This document shows positions 1 to 10,291 of a DNA stretch of 64,000 bases, in pieces. Numbering within the stretch: the stretch's first letter is position 1; each line of letters starts with the position of its first letter. The DNA is from Brachybacterium phenoliresistens. Lineage in GTDB: Bacteria > Actinomycetota > Actinomycetes > Actinomycetales > Dermabacteraceae. The stretch spans positions 1 to 64,000 of the forward strand of contig NZ_KK069993.1 of the NCBI RefSeq assembly GCF_000576425.1, written 5' to 3'. The notes beneath the pieces are model-generated. The model worked only from the letters and a program-made list of their open reading frames with translations, had not been told where the DNA came from and searched no databases. A program made the position numbers and the translations under genes.

Positions 1-667
1 CGGTGCCGCCGGGACCCACGCCGCCGCCGGGGCCCGCGGCGCCGCCGGGACCCGCGCCGCCGCCGGGACCCGCGCCGCCGCCGGCATCCGTCCCGGCCCC
101 GGCCGCGGGGCCGGGGCGCAGTCCTGCCACCAGCACGGTGTCCAGCACGCTCGCGTCCCCGAGGATCCCGGGCCGCGGCGCGAGGCCGTCGAGGGCCAGG
201 TCCTCGACGAGCACGGGCACGCCGTCCTCCTGGTGGACCTGCAGCAGAGTGCGCAGCCTCCCGCCCTGCTCGCCGGTGCGGCCCAGCACGAGGGTCTCGC
301 GCAGGCACAGCGCCGCGCCGGCGCCGAGCACCACCTCGGTGCGGCGCCGCACATCGGCGCCCTCGGCGACGACGAAGGGATGCGACTCCCACACCAGGCG
401 GGCCCCCTCCCCCAGCGCGATCCGCACGTCGAAGCGGCTGGCCTCCCCGCGGGACGGGTAGGCGACGGTCCCGCCGATGTCCTCCAGGCGCAGCGTGCAG
501 CCCGCCTCGACGGTGATCTCCACCGAGATCTCGTCCCCGCCGATGAGCAGCGCCCCGCCGGCGACGAGCGCCACGTGCGCGCGGTGCCCGCGGCGGGAGA
601 CCAGTCGGGGCTGCAGCAGCCCCGGCCGGGTGCGCACGCCCCGAGGGTGCGCGAGGACGCTGGTCAC
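1..667 (-). CDS. ureD: Urease accessory protein UreD (C-terminus cut by window edge)
   Basis: UreD forms the UreD-UreF-UreG complex that loads nickel into apo-urease in the cytoplasm. About 222 codons are visible. The GTG start at 667 shares bases with the ureG stop (GTGA), so the two are translationally coupled. The read contains UreD-type segments such as [20 protein letters not shown], an [10 protein letters not shown] stretch and [13 protein letters not shown]. From about residue 183 it becomes Gly/Pro/Ala-rich, with a GAGPGG-like hexapeptide repeated up to the window edge; this is not typical of UreD. It is the last urease gene visible in the minus-strand operon. Identity rests on motifs and operon position. 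Confidence 0.9.
   Translation of the reverse strand, partial: MTSVLAHPRGVRTRPGLLQPRLVSRRGHRAHVALVAGGALLIGGDEISVEITVEAGCTLRLEDIGGTVAYPSRGEASRFDVRIALGEGARLVWESHPFVVAEGADVRRRTEVVLGAGAALCLRETLVLGRTGEQGGRLRTLLQVHQEDGVPVLVEDLALDGLAPRPGILGDASVLDTVLVAGLRPGPAAGAGTDAGGGAGPGGGAGPGGAAGPGGGVGPGGT
3..112. repeat. Low-complexity GGxCCCG-rich tandem repeat inside ureD
   Basis: A roughly 18-bp unit (gccgccgggacccgc with flanking gcc) recurs about five times with small changes. In the ureD frame it encodes a collagen-like GAGPGG series. The period is a multiple of three, so copy-number change would keep the frame. Confidence 0.75.
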
Positions 668-1464
668 GCCCCGCTCCCGGCGGGCACGGGCTCGTGGGGA
701 TGCTCGTGGTCGTGGGGATGCTCGTAGTCGTGGGCGTGGTCGTGAGACTCGCCGTGGGAGTGGTCGTGCTCATCGTCCTCGGCGTGGAAGTGCGGGGCCA
801 TCGGGCCCGGGTCCTGGGGCTCGTGGGCGCCGTCGCGGTGGGCGGCGAGGAGCCCCAGCAGCCAGCTGCGCAGCGCGGCGACGGACGCGGCGTCGCTGCG
901 GGACAGGGCGAGGACGGGGGCGCCCTCGCGCGCGGACTCGGCATCGGCCACCATCTGCGCGACGTCCACGCCGACATAGGGGGCGAGGTCGGTCTTGTTG
1001 ACCACGAGCAGGTCGGCGCGAGCGATGCCGGGGCCGCCCTTGCGGGCCACGTCGCCGCCGCCGGCGACGTCGAGGACGAAGATCTGCGCGTCCACGAGGG
1101 CCGGGGAGAAGGTCGCGGTGAGGTTGTCCCCGCCGGACTCGACGAGCACCAGGTCCAGCGGCGAGAACTCCTCCTCCATCTCCTCGACGGCGGCGAGGTT
1201 GGCGGTGACGTCGTCGCGGATGGCGGTGTGGGGGCAGGCCCCGGTCTCGACGGCGCGGATCCGCGCCGGGTCGAGCACCCCGGCGGAGCGCAGGAAGCGC
1301 GCGTCCTCGTCGGTGTAGATGTCGTTGGTGATCACGCCGATCTCGATCTCCGCGGCGAGGGCCCGGCAGAGGGTCGCGATGAGCGAGCTCTTCCCGGTGC
1401 CGACGGGCCCGGCGACGCCGAGGCGCAGCGAGCGGTAGGGGTGGGTGTGCGGGGTATCAGGCAC
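664..1464 (-). CDS. ureG: Urease accessory GTPase UreG with His-rich C-terminal tail
   Basis: UreG is the SIMIBI-class GTPase that carries nickel and drives urease activation. Residues 19-27 are the P-loop (GPVGTGKSS). The metal-binding Cys-Pro-His lies in [14 protein letters not shown], and [13 protein letters not shown] and NKTD follow as in the family. At 266 aa it is longer than usual. The extra is a C-terminal tail of about 40 residues with 13 His alternating with Asp/Glu; His-rich extensions are usually N-terminal in UreG. The tail probably stores or hands over Ni2+ (inference). It overlaps ureF by 8 bp and ureD by 4 bp. Confidence 0.96.
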   Translation of the reverse strand: MPDTPHTHPYRSLRLGVAGPVGTGKSSLIATLCRALAAEIEIGVITNDIYTDEDARFLRSAGVLDPARIRAVETGACPHTAIRDDVTANLAAVEEMEEEFSPLDLVLVESGGDNLTATFSPALVDAQIFVLDVAGGGDVARKGGPGIARADLLVVNKTDLAPYVGVDVAQMVADAESAREGAPVLALSRSDAASVAALRSWLLGLLAAHRDGAHEPQDPGPMAPHFHAEDDEHDHSHGESHDHAHDYEHPHDHEHPHEPVPAGSGA

Positions 1465-2224
1465 GGAACAGCCTCCTGGGGAGCACGGACTGGGCGGTGG
1501 CCCACTCCTCGATCTGCGGGGCGCCGGCGGCGGGGATCGCCGTCGGCGAGGTCAGGCGGGACAGCTCGGGGACGCTCGGCTCGAGCGCGGCGCAGGCCTC
1601 GAGCACCAGGCCCGCCGCGGCCAGCGGATCGCCCGGTTCGAGCTTGAGCAGGGCCGAGGCGACGGTCTGCGCGTCGTCGTAGGCGACCAGGCGCACCAGG
1701 TCGACGGCGGTGAGGCCCGCGTGCGCGGCGATGGCCCCGAGGACCACGGGCCGGGGCAGGTGCGGCCCCCGCCCGGCGCGGGCGGGGAAGGCCTCGGGCC
1801 ACACGGTGCGGGCCAGGCGGGCCAGCCCGTCGCCGAGCGCGATCCCGATCTCCCGCTGCGGACGCGCCGGGGTGCGGGCCTCCCAGGCCCGGGCGACCTC
1901 CGCGAGCGCCGCCGCCCCGAGGCCGTCCGAGCCGGGGGCGTCCGCACCGGGGGCGTCCGCGTCGGGGCCGTCCTCACCGGGCGCGCCGGTGCCGCGCGCC
2001 GCGCGCCCGGCGGCCGCCGCCTGCCGGGCGACGACCGCGGTCCCGGCCTCGACCTGCACGATCGTGGCCATGCGGGCGCGCATGTAGGCGCCGACCTGCT
2101 CCCGGGGCAGGCCGTCGAGCAGCGCCGCCTCGAGGGCGCCGGAGACCACGTGCGCGCCCACGGGCAGGCGGGAGTCCGCCAGCAGCATGGCCAGCGAGAC
2201 GGAGGGGACGGCGGTCGGGGGCAT
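1457..2224 (-). CDS. ureF: Urease accessory protein UreF
   Basis: UreF is the all-helical GTPase-activating partner of UreG in the urease activation complex. The 255-aa product has the family opening [25 protein letters not shown] and a C-terminal [23 protein letters not shown] ending. An Ala/Gly/Asp-rich insertion around residues 75-100 (repeats of DAPGSD-like character) is probably a flexible loop. It starts 4 nt after the ureC stop and overlaps ureG by 8 bp, so it is inside the operon. The family is divergent, and context strengthens the call. Confidence 0.92.
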   Translation of the reverse strand: MPPTAVPSVSLAMLLADSRLPVGAHVVSGALEAALLDGLPREQVGAYMRARMATIVQVEAGTAVVARQAAAAGRAARGTGAPGEDGPDADAPGADAPGSDGLGAAALAEVARAWEARTPARPQREIGIALGDGLARLARTVWPEAFPARAGRGPHLPRPVVLGAIAAHAGLTAVDLVRLVAYDDAQTVASALLKLEPGDPLAAAGLVLEACAALEPSVPELSRLTSPTAIPAAGAPQIEEWATAQSVLPRRLFRA

Positions 2225-2228
2225 CGGC

Positions 2229-3931
<1,703 letters not shown>

Positions 3932-3932
<1 letters not shown>

Positions 3933-4261
3933 CAGGACTGGTCCTTCCCGCGCTGGATGCCGGGGACGCGGCGGGCGCCGGCGAGCGCGACCACGTCGAC
4001 GCGGCGGGAGGCGCCCGGCTCGAAGCGCACCGAGGTGCCGGAGGGGACGTCGAGGCGGAAGCCGGTCGCGGCCTCGCGGTCCATGGCCAGCGCCGGGTTG
4101 GCATCGGCCAGGTGCAGGTGGGAGCCGATCTGCACGGGACGGTCGCCGGTGTTCTCGAGGACCAGGCTGCCGCGGTCGGCGGGGTCCTCGCGCTCGTTGA
4201 GCACACGGGTGCCGGGGCGGACCCGGATCGCGCCGGGGCCCTCTGTGCGGATTCCTGCCAC
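3932..4261 (-). CDS. ureB: Urease beta subunit
   Basis: The small beta subunit of the urease (UreABC)3 assembly, 109 aa, separate from gamma as in most bacteria. Recognisable segments are [44 protein letters not shown] and the C-terminal [12 protein letters not shown]. It sits between ureA (9-nt gap) and ureC (1-base overlap). Confidence 0.97.
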
Positions 4262-4270
4262 GGGGGCCTC

Positions 4271-4573
4271 CTAGGAGATCGGGTGGTGGATGGTGACGAG
4301 CTTGCGCCCGTCGGGGAAGGTGGCCTCGACCTGCACGTCGGCGAGCATCTCGGGGACGCCCTCCATGACCTGCTCGCGGGCGAGGACCTCGCGGCCGGCG
4401 ACCATGAGGTCCTCCACGGCGCGGCCCTCGCGGGCCCGCTCGATCACCCAGCAGCTGAGCAGGGCGACGGCCTCGGGGTGGTTCAGCAGCACTCCCCGCT
4501 CCAGGCGGTCGCGGGCCACGTTCCCCGCGACCGCCAGCAGGAGCTTCTCGACATCGGCCGGGCTCAGGTGCAT
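4271..4573 (-). CDS. ureA: Urease gamma subunit
   Basis: The gamma subunit of urease, 100 aa, the normal length. It begins [20 protein letters not shown] and carries [41 protein letters not shown] and a terminal KLVTIHHPI, all conserved. It starts 7 nt after the permease stop, which argues for cotranscription with that permease. Confidence 0.98.
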   Translation of the reverse strand: MHLSPADVEKLLLAVAGNVARDRLERGVLLNHPEAVALLSCWVIERAREGRAVEDLMVAGREVLAREQVMEGVPEMLADVQVEATFPDGRKLVTIHHPIS

Positions 4574-4580
4574 CGGGCGA

Positions 4581-6248
4581 TCACCGCTGGGCCGGCAGGA
4601 CGTGCTCGCCCGTGCGGTCCGTGGACAGGGCCAGGGAGCTGAGGTACAGCGGCTCCCCGTCGGGCCCGGTCCGCGCGGAGGCGATCATGTCGGGGCGCTC
4701 GAACTCCATGCCGGTGACGTGGCAGGTGAGGGTCTCGCCGGAGGGGTTGCCGTGCTCGTCGTACATCGGCGCGTCGATGCCGTCGTCGGTGCGGCGCAGG
4801 TAGTAGCGGCCCTGGGTGATGATCGCCATCAGCGGGGTGGCGACCAGGGCGATGCCCACCGCGAACAGCGGGGAGAACGGCTGGACGGCCGCACCGAAGG
4901 CGCCGAAGAAGATCGCGATCGAGAACCCGCCGGAGAGCACCAGCGAGACCACGCCCACCGGGTTCCAGTCGTAGAGCATGCCGCGGCGGAACTCGGGCTT
5001 CTTCGGGGAGAGCTTCAGCAGGTACTTGTTGATGACGATGTCGGTGGCGACCACGCAGATCCACGACATGGCGAGGTTCGCGTAGAACGACAGGATGCTG
5101 TTGAGGAAGTCGAACATGTTCGCCTCCATGAGCACCAGGGCGATGCTGAGGTTCACGCCCAGGAACACCAGGCGCCCCGGGTAGCGGCGGGTCACGCGGG
5201 TGAAGGAGTTCGTCCAGGCCAGCGAGCCGGAGTAGGCGTTGGTGACGTTGATCTTCACCTGCGAGATGACCACCAGGATCACCGCCAGGGTCAGCGCCAG
5301 CCAGGCCGGCATGAGCTGCTCGTAGGTGGCCAGGAACTGCTGGACGGGCTCGTTGGCGAACTCGCGGGCGCCGGGGACGTTGGCGACGAGGTAGATCGCC
5401 AGGAACATGCCGAGGATCTGCTTGATCGCGCCGAAGACGACCCAGCCGGGCCCGCCCAGGATGGTCGCGGTCCACCAGGCGCGGCGGTTCTGCGGGGTGC
5501 GCGGCGGCATGAAGCGCAGGTAGTCGATCTGCTCGGCGATCTGGGCGATGAGCGAGAGGCACACGCCCGCGGCGAGCATCGCGGAGGCGAAGCTGACGCC
5601 CCCGCCGCCCTCGCCCTCGAAGGCGAGGAAGGTGCCCACCGAGTCGGGATGGGAGATCACGAGGTAGGCCACGGGGATGACCATGAGCACCAGCCACACC
5701 GGGGTGGTGGCGACCTGCAGCTTGGCGAGGGCCTTCATGCCGTAGATGACCAGCGGGAAGATGAGCACCGTGGAGATCAGGTAGCCCAGCCAGCGCGGGA
5801 TCCCCAGGCCCAGGTACAGGCCCTGCGCCATGATCGAGCCCTCGAGGGCGAAGAAGATGAAGGTGAACGTCGCGAAGATGACGTTGGTGATGACCGAGCC
5901 GTAGTACCCGAAGCCCGCCCCGCGGGTGATGAGGTCCAGGTCCAGGTTGTAGCGGGCCGCGTAGTAGGCCAGCGGGAAGCCGGTGAGGAAGATGATCCCG
6001 GCGGCCACGAGGATGCCGAGGATCCCGTTGACGGTGCCGTGCGCGAGGCCGATGTTCGCGCCGATCGAGAAGTCGGCGAGGTAGGCGATGCCGCCCAGCG
6101 CGCTGGTGGCCACGACGCCCGGTCCCCAGGTCCGGTAGGAGCGCGGGGCGAAGCGGAGGGTGTAGTCCTCGAGGCTCTCCGCGGCGGCGGCGCGGGCGTC
6201 CTCGCTGCCGGCGGGTGTCCCCGCGGGCGGCCTGGTCTCGACGGTCAT
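4581..6248 (-). CDS. NCS1-family permease, first gene of the urease operon
   Basis: A 555-aa inner-membrane protein of the nucleobase:cation symporter-1 (cytosine/purine/uracil/allantoin permease) family. About 12 hydrophobic segments run from [13 protein letters not shown] (residue ~41) to near residue 490. [22 protein letters not shown] is the typical NCS1 mid-region. A soluble tail of about 65 residues follows the last membrane segment. Position at the head of the ure genes suggests it imports urea or a compound catabolised to urea, such as allantoin or a pyrimidine; the sequence does not decide. The ribosome site GGGAGG lies 6 nt before the ATG. Confidence 0.9.
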   Translation of the reverse strand: MTVETRPPAGTPAGSEDARAAAAESLEDYTLRFAPRSYRTWGPGVVATSALGGIAYLADFSIGANIGLAHGTVNGILGILVAAGIIFLTGFPLAYYAARYNLDLDLITRGAGFGYYGSVITNVIFATFTFIFFALEGSIMAQGLYLGLGIPRWLGYLISTVLIFPLVIYGMKALAKLQVATTPVWLVLMVIPVAYLVISHPDSVGTFLAFEGEGGGGVSFASAMLAAGVCLSLIAQIAEQIDYLRFMPPRTPQNRRAWWTATILGGPGWVVFGAIKQILGMFLAIYLVANVPGAREFANEPVQQFLATYEQLMPAWLALTLAVILVVISQVKINVTNAYSGSLAWTNSFTRVTRRYPGRLVFLGVNLSIALVLMEANMFDFLNSILSFYANLAMSWICVVATDIVINKYLLKLSPKKPEFRRGMLYDWNPVGVVSLVLSGGFSIAIFFGAFGAAVQPFSPLFAVGIALVATPLMAIITQGRYYLRRTDDGIDAPMYDEHGNPSGETLTCHVTGMEFERPDMIASARTGPDGEPLYLSSLALSTDRTGEHVLPAQR

Positions 6249-6285
6249 CTGGTGCCTCCCTGGGCGAGCGCTGTGGACGCTGGCA

Positions 6286-6345
6286 ACCCTAGGAACGGCG
6301 ATATCTGGGCCACCCCGCAGATGAGGGCCGTGACCTTTTCGTGAT
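6286..6345 (-). promoter_or_regulatory. Candidate promoter and GlnR-like site of the urease operon
   Basis: On the minus strand a -10-like TAGGGT (6286-6291) lies 38 nt from the permease ATG; no convincing -35 is seen. Upstream, GTGAC (6330-6334) and GTGAT (6341-6345) form an 11-bp-spaced direct repeat, the spacing of actinobacterial GlnR boxes (gTnAC-n6-GaAAC). GlnR control of urease is known in Streptomyces and mycobacteria; assignment here is inference. Confidence 0.35.
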
Positions 6346-6353
6346 CTGCTGTC

Positions 6354-7724
6354 TCATGCAGAGGACGACGGCAGGGTGTCCTCGAAGACGTCGAGGGAGC
6401 CGCCGTAGTTCGCCACCCAGACGCGCCCCTCGCGGGGCTCGTAGGTCACGCCGATGGGGTGGTGGCCGACCTCCTCGCGCTGGATCTCCGCGAAGGCGGC
6501 GACGTCGATCTTGGAGACGGTGTCCTCGTAGTAGTTCACGATGTACAGCGCCGTCCCGTCCGGGGAGATCGCCATCGACCGCGGCTCGCGGCCCGTGGGC
6601 ATCTCGCGCAGCACCTCGCCGGTGGCGGTGTCCAGCTCGAGCAGCCGGTCGGAGCCGGACTCGGTGAGGTACATCCGCGAGGCATCGGGCGAGAGCACCA
6701 GGTGGCGCGGCTTGCGGTCGGTCTCGAGCACGAGCTCATGGGTGCCGTCGACGAGGTCCACCCGGTACAGCTCGTCGGCATACATCGCGGCGACGTAGGC
6801 GGTGCGGTTGTCCGGCAGGATCACGCTGCCGCGCGGGGCGGCGTCGACCGGGATCTGCCGCAGCTCGACGCCGGCCCCCAGATCCAGCACCGACACCGTG
6901 CTGTCGCACCAGTTCGAGACCAGCGCCCGGCTCCCGTCCGGGGACACGGAGATGAACTTCGGGACGCGGCCCACCTCGATCACCTGGTCCCAGGCGAGGG
7001 TCTGCGCGTCCATCCGGTACACCGCGCTGCGGCCGATGCCCTCGCCGTGGCGGCAGTCGTCGGTCGCGGGCTCGCCGCCTCCCGGGCCGTACAGCCGGTA
7101 CTGGGAGACGTAGGCGTAGCGGCCGTCAGGGCTCCAGGCCGCCTCGACCGGGGCGCCCCGGGTCCGCCCGGCGCGGTCCTCGAATCCGTGCTGGGACAGG
7201 TCCACCGTGTCCGGGACGGTCGCCACGAGGTCCAGCGTGCTCGCGTCGTACACGGTCGAGCTGTGCCGGTACATCATGTTGTTCGCTATCACCAGGCCGT
7301 CGGGGCTCGCGACCACGGACTTGGGGCTGATGTCCCCGGTGATGCGGGTCCGCTCGCCCATCCGCGTGGTGTGCGACGGAGGATGCCGTGGCGGATCGGA
7401 CGTCGGGTCGGAGGTCGGGGCGGCGCCCGGCGGCTGCTGCGGAGGGAGCGGGACCTCCAGGGCCTCCTCCGTGATGAGGACGACGCAGGTGGTCACGAGC
7501 GCCGCCGCCGCGATCAGCGCGGCGATCACGGGACCGGCCCCGCCCGCAGCCCGCCGCCGACCGCCCGGCCCGTCCTCCTCCCCCGGGCCGCTCCCCCGCC
7601 CCGGGGTGCTTCCATGCCCCGGGCGGCTCCGGTCCCCCCGCCCGCTGCCGGAGGGCGGCACCGGCCTGCGCATGTGCTTGCCCGACATCGCCATGGCGAC
7701 CCCCATCGCTCGCGCCGTGCGCAT
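6354..7724 (-). CDS. Membrane-anchored YVTN-type beta-propeller protein
   Basis: A protein of 456 aa from the chosen ATG. The N-terminal ~60 residues are Arg/Gly/Pro-rich and cytoplasmic, residues ~65-85 form one transmembrane segment, then a short Pro-rich linker leads to an extracytoplasmic propeller. The blades show the YVTN signature: SVSPDGSRALVSNW, VLSPDASRMYLTESG, AISPDGTALYIVNYYEDTVSKIDV. No catalytic residues are evident; such propellers are binding or scaffold modules. Several ATGs lie close together (7724, 7706, 7694, 7688, 7673) and no ribosome site decides between them. Monocistronic, downstream of its own promoter. Confidence 0.82.
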   Translation of the reverse strand: MRTARAMGVAMAMSGKHMRRPVPPSGSGRGDRSRPGHGSTPGRGSGPGEEDGPGGRRRAAGGAGPVIAALIAAAALVTTCVVLITEEALEVPLPPQQPPGAAPTSDPTSDPPRHPPSHTTRMGERTRITGDISPKSVVASPDGLVIANNMMYRHSSTVYDASTLDLVATVPDTVDLSQHGFEDRAGRTRGAPVEAAWSPDGRYAYVSQYRLYGPGGGEPATDDCRHGEGIGRSAVYRMDAQTLAWDQVIEVGRVPKFISVSPDGSRALVSNWCDSTVSVLDLGAGVELRQIPVDAAPRGSVILPDNRTAYVAAMYADELYRVDLVDGTHELVLETDRKPRHLVLSPDASRMYLTESGSDRLLELDTATGEVLREMPTGREPRSMAISPDGTALYIVNYYEDTVSKIDVAAFAEIQREEVGHHPIGVTYEPREGRVWVANYGGSLDVFEDTLPSSSA

Positions 7725-7774
7725 CGGAGGGCCGTGGTCCGCGGCCGGGATGTCCGATCTGCACGATGTGCCGC

Positions 7775-7803
7775 AATGTAGGCCGGGGACGCCCCCGGAG
7801 CAA
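7775..7803 (-). promoter_or_regulatory. Promoter candidate for the YVTN gene
   Basis: Minus-strand TTGCTC (7798-7803), a 17-bp spacer, then TACATT (7775-7780). Transcription would start near 7768, about 45 nt before the ATG at 7724. The -35 falls in the loop of the hairpin at 7789-7819. Confidence 0.5.
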
Positions 7804-7819
7804 GGACATCCGGGGGCGT
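7789..7819 (-). terminator. Hairpin terminator downstream of the GNAT gene
   Basis: A perfect 10-bp stem (ACGCCCCCGG at 7789-7798 with CCGGGGGCGT at 7810-7819) and 11-nt loop, about 75 nt past the stop of the acetyltransferase gene. There is no U tract, which is common in high-GC genomes. Confidence 0.6.
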
Positions 7820-7891
7820 GTCGGCTCCGCGGCCGTCGCCGGGGATCGGGCCGCCGGCCCCGCCGGGGCGGTGCCGGCGCCGGCCGCAGGG

Positions 7892-8932
7892 TCAGAGCGC
7901 GGGGCGCCCCTGGAAGGCCACCTCCCGGTGGGAGATCCGGTAGCCGAGCTGCTCGTTGATGGCGATCATCCACGGGTTGACGTGCGAGTTCCACGTCGCG
8001 ATCCGGTCCAGGTGCGGGGCCTCCGCCGCGAGGCGCCGATGCGTGGCCACCTTCAGCGCCAGCCCCAGCCGATGCCCCCGATGCTCCGGCATGACCAGCG
8101 TGTTCTCCTGCCAGCCGAGGGTCGTCCCCTCGCCCGCGTGGAAGTCGACGACGCTGTTCCCGGCGAAGCTGCCGTCCGGGGCGACGGCCACGGCGATGAT
8201 CTCGCGCGTGCCGGCGTCCCGGCGGCGCTGCTCGGCGATGCGGATCCGCTCCGGGGTGTAGTCCGCGGCCTCGTACTCGAGGTCCTCGTCGGGGTCGTCG
8301 AGGTCCAGCTGGTGCAGCAGCACGCCGTAGGCGGCGAGGTGCTCCTCGGGGATCTCGTCCTCGAAGGCGAGCACGCGGTACTCGCCGATCTTCTCCGCTG
8401 CCTGCGCGGCCAGCTCGTCCAGCAGCTCGGGTCGCAGCGGCAGGTCGAGCACGCGGCACACGGCGACGTTCTTGCGCGCGAGCCCGAAGGTCGAGGCCAG
8501 GCGGTTCGCGGGCAGCTGCGGATCGTCCGGGTCCCCGTCCGCGGGGATCGAGCCCCAGGCGGCGACCACGGGCCGGCCCGTCTCGCGGATCGCCGGGACG
8601 AGCGCCTCGCGCACGAGCGCGGTGCCGATGCCGCCGCCGCGATGCGCCGGGTGCACGGACAGGTCCACGAACACCTGGTCGAGGTTCTCGGCCAGGGGCA
8701 CGGTGATCGCGGCGTAGCCGACGATGCTCTCCCCGCCCTCCAGCGACTCGAGCACCGCCACCCAGTGCCCCCGCTCCCAGTACGGGCTGGGCTGCAGCCG
8801 CGCCCGCGACTGCGCGACGGTGAAGCGCTCCTCGCCGCCGAACAGCGCCCGGTCGCACGCCTCGTCCAAGGCGTTGACCTGCGCGATGTCGGCGTCGGAG
8901 GCGAGGTCCAGGGGGCGCACGGTGAGGTTCAT
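7892..8932 (-). CDS. Double-domain GNAT N-acetyltransferase
   Basis: A 346-aa protein with two GNAT folds in tandem, the arrangement of mycothiol synthase MshD and related acetyltransferases. The N-terminal domain (about 1-165) has the acetyl-CoA motif VHPAHRGGGIGTALV. The C-terminal domain (about 200-345) has VMPEHRGHRLGLALK and ends with NEQLGYRISHREVAFQGRP, typical of the family. The substrate is unknown; MshD itself is possible but not shown. The ATG at 8932 is the first reasonable start. It diverges from the MerR-PP2C gene with about 120 bp between. Confidence 0.85.
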   Translation of the reverse strand: MNLTVRPLDLASDADIAQVNALDEACDRALFGGEERFTVAQSRARLQPSPYWERGHWVAVLESLEGGESIVGYAAITVPLAENLDQVFVDLSVHPAHRGGGIGTALVREALVPAIRETGRPVVAAWGSIPADGDPDDPQLPANRLASTFGLARKNVAVCRVLDLPLRPELLDELAAQAAEKIGEYRVLAFEDEIPEEHLAAYGVLLHQLDLDDPDEDLEYEAADYTPERIRIAEQRRRDAGTREIIAVAVAPDGSFAGNSVVDFHAGEGTTLGWQENTLVMPEHRGHRLGLALKVATHRRLAAEAPHLDRIATWNSHVNPWMIAINEQLGYRISHREVAFQGRPAL

Positions 8933-9055
8933 GCCCGAAGCACACCACGCTCCCACCGGCGACGTCGACGGATTTTCCGGGGTGCGCTTGACCCTCCCCC
9001 TGGGACAATCCTCACCGTGGTCGGTGCCGGGACGGTCCCGGCACGAGGAGGCGAC

Positions 9056-10171
9056 ATGCCCAGCACGGAACTGCTCAGCATCGGAGAGCTCGCCAGGCGC
9101 AGCGGCCTGACCCCGAAGGCCCTGCGCCTGTACGACGAGGCGGGGCTGCTGGTCCCGGACCGCGTGGACCCGTTCACGGGCTACCGGTCCTATCACCCCG
9201 AGCAGGTCTCGCGGGCCCGGCGCATCGCCGCCCTGCGCGGCATCGGGATGGGCCTGGCGCGGATCCGCACCGTCTGCGATCTCGCGCCGCAGGGCGCCGC
9301 CCAGGAGCTGCGCTCCTGGTGGAGCCAGGAGCAGGCCGATGCGCTCTCGCGCTCGGCGGCCGTGGCCGAGCTGATCGCCGCCCTCGAAGAATCTCCCTCG
9401 GAGGACACCATGACCACGATCGATCCCACCACCGCTCGCCCGGCGCCGCGCACGAGCGCGCACGCCCTGGCCCGTCGGCTCCGCCGCCCGCAGCTGCAGG
9501 ACGCCGCGATGAGCACGCCGATGCCCGGCGGGCGCCACCTCCTGGCCGTCGCGGACGGCTTCGCCGATGCCGGCTCGGCGCCCGAGGCGCTGGCCGCCCT
9601 CGCCCGCGCCCTGGAGTCCGCCCTCGGCCGCGGGGACCAGGCCATCGCCGCCCTCCGCGCGGCGTGGGAGGACGCCTCCGCCGCCGCGCTCGGCACCGGC
9701 GGCGGTCCGGGCGAGGAGGCCGCGCACGAGGGAGGCACCACCCTCACCGCAGCGCTCGTGGACGGCGGCACCCTCGTCATCGCGCACATCGGCGACACGC
9801 GGGCGCTCCTGGTGCGCGAGGGCACGCTGTTCCCCATCACCCAGGATCACACCCTGGTCGCCTCGCTCGTGGCGGCGGGTCGCCTGCGCGCCGACGAGGC
9901 GGCGGCGCATCCGCAGCGGGCGGTGCTGAACCGGGCCCTGGCGGCGGGAGCCCCGCGCGAGCCCGACCTGCTGCTGCGCGAGCTGCGCAGCGGGGATCGC
10001 GTGGTGCTGACCAGCGACGGCGTCCACGCGGTCCTCGCCCCCGAGCTCCTGGCGGAGATCGTCTGCGACGTCTCCGCCGGCGCCGAGCACACGGCGCTCG
10101 CCCTGCTGCGCGCCGCCGAGGAGGCCGAGGGCGAGGACGACGTCGCCGCAGCCGTCGCCGATCTTCGCTGA
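9056..10171 (+). CDS. MerR-family regulator fused to a PP2C-type phosphatase domain
   Basis: A 371-aa fusion. Residues 1-~75 are a MerR winged helix (SIGELARRSGLTPKALRLYDEAGLL, then FTGYRSYHPEQVSRARRIAALRGIGM). Residues ~125-371 read as a PP2C-like Ser/Thr phosphatase: AVADGF for the DG motif, GGTTLTAALV, AHIGDTRALLV, ITQDHTLV, VVLTSDGVHAVL and a final EDDVAAAV. Most metal-binding Asp residues appear present, so activity is plausible. The fusion suggests DNA binding tied to dephosphorylation of an unknown partner. The ribosome site GAGGAGG precedes the ATG by 5 nt. Confidence 0.85.
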   Translation: MPSTELLSIGELARRSGLTPKALRLYDEAGLLVPDRVDPFTGYRSYHPEQVSRARRIAALRGIGMGLARIRTVCDLAPQGAAQELRSWWSQEQADALSRSAAVAELIAALEESPSEDTMTTIDPTTARPAPRTSAHALARRLRRPQLQDAAMSTPMPGGRHLLAVADGFADAGSAPEALAALARALESALGRGDQAIAALRAAWEDASAAALGTGGGPGEEAAHEGGTTLTAALVDGGTLVIAHIGDTRALLVREGTLFPITQDHTLVASLVAAGRLRADEAAAHPQRAVLNRALAAGAPREPDLLLRELRSGDRVVLTSDGVHAVLAPELLAEIVCDVSAGAEHTALALLRAAEEAEGEDDVAAAVADLR

Positions 10172-10241
10172 CGGATCCGCGGGGGCGGCGCGGGCGGGCG
10201 ACGGCGCAGGCGGGGGCGGCGCGGAGGGGCGGCGGGGGTGG

Positions 10242-10267
10242 GACCGACCGTAAGTTACCCATCGGTC
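10242..10267 (+). promoter_or_regulatory. Dyad operator upstream of fadH
   Basis: GACCGA (10242-10247) and TCGGTC (10262-10267) are a perfect inverted repeat; GTAA/TTAC form a second dyad inside it with nearly the same centre. The dyad ends 12 bp before the -10-like CACAAT (10280-10285). The form fits a TetR-family operator, which often controls fatty-acid catabolism in actinobacteria; the cognate regulator is not in this window. Confidence 0.55.
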
Positions 10268-10291
10268 AGCTCGGGCTGGCACAATCACGGC

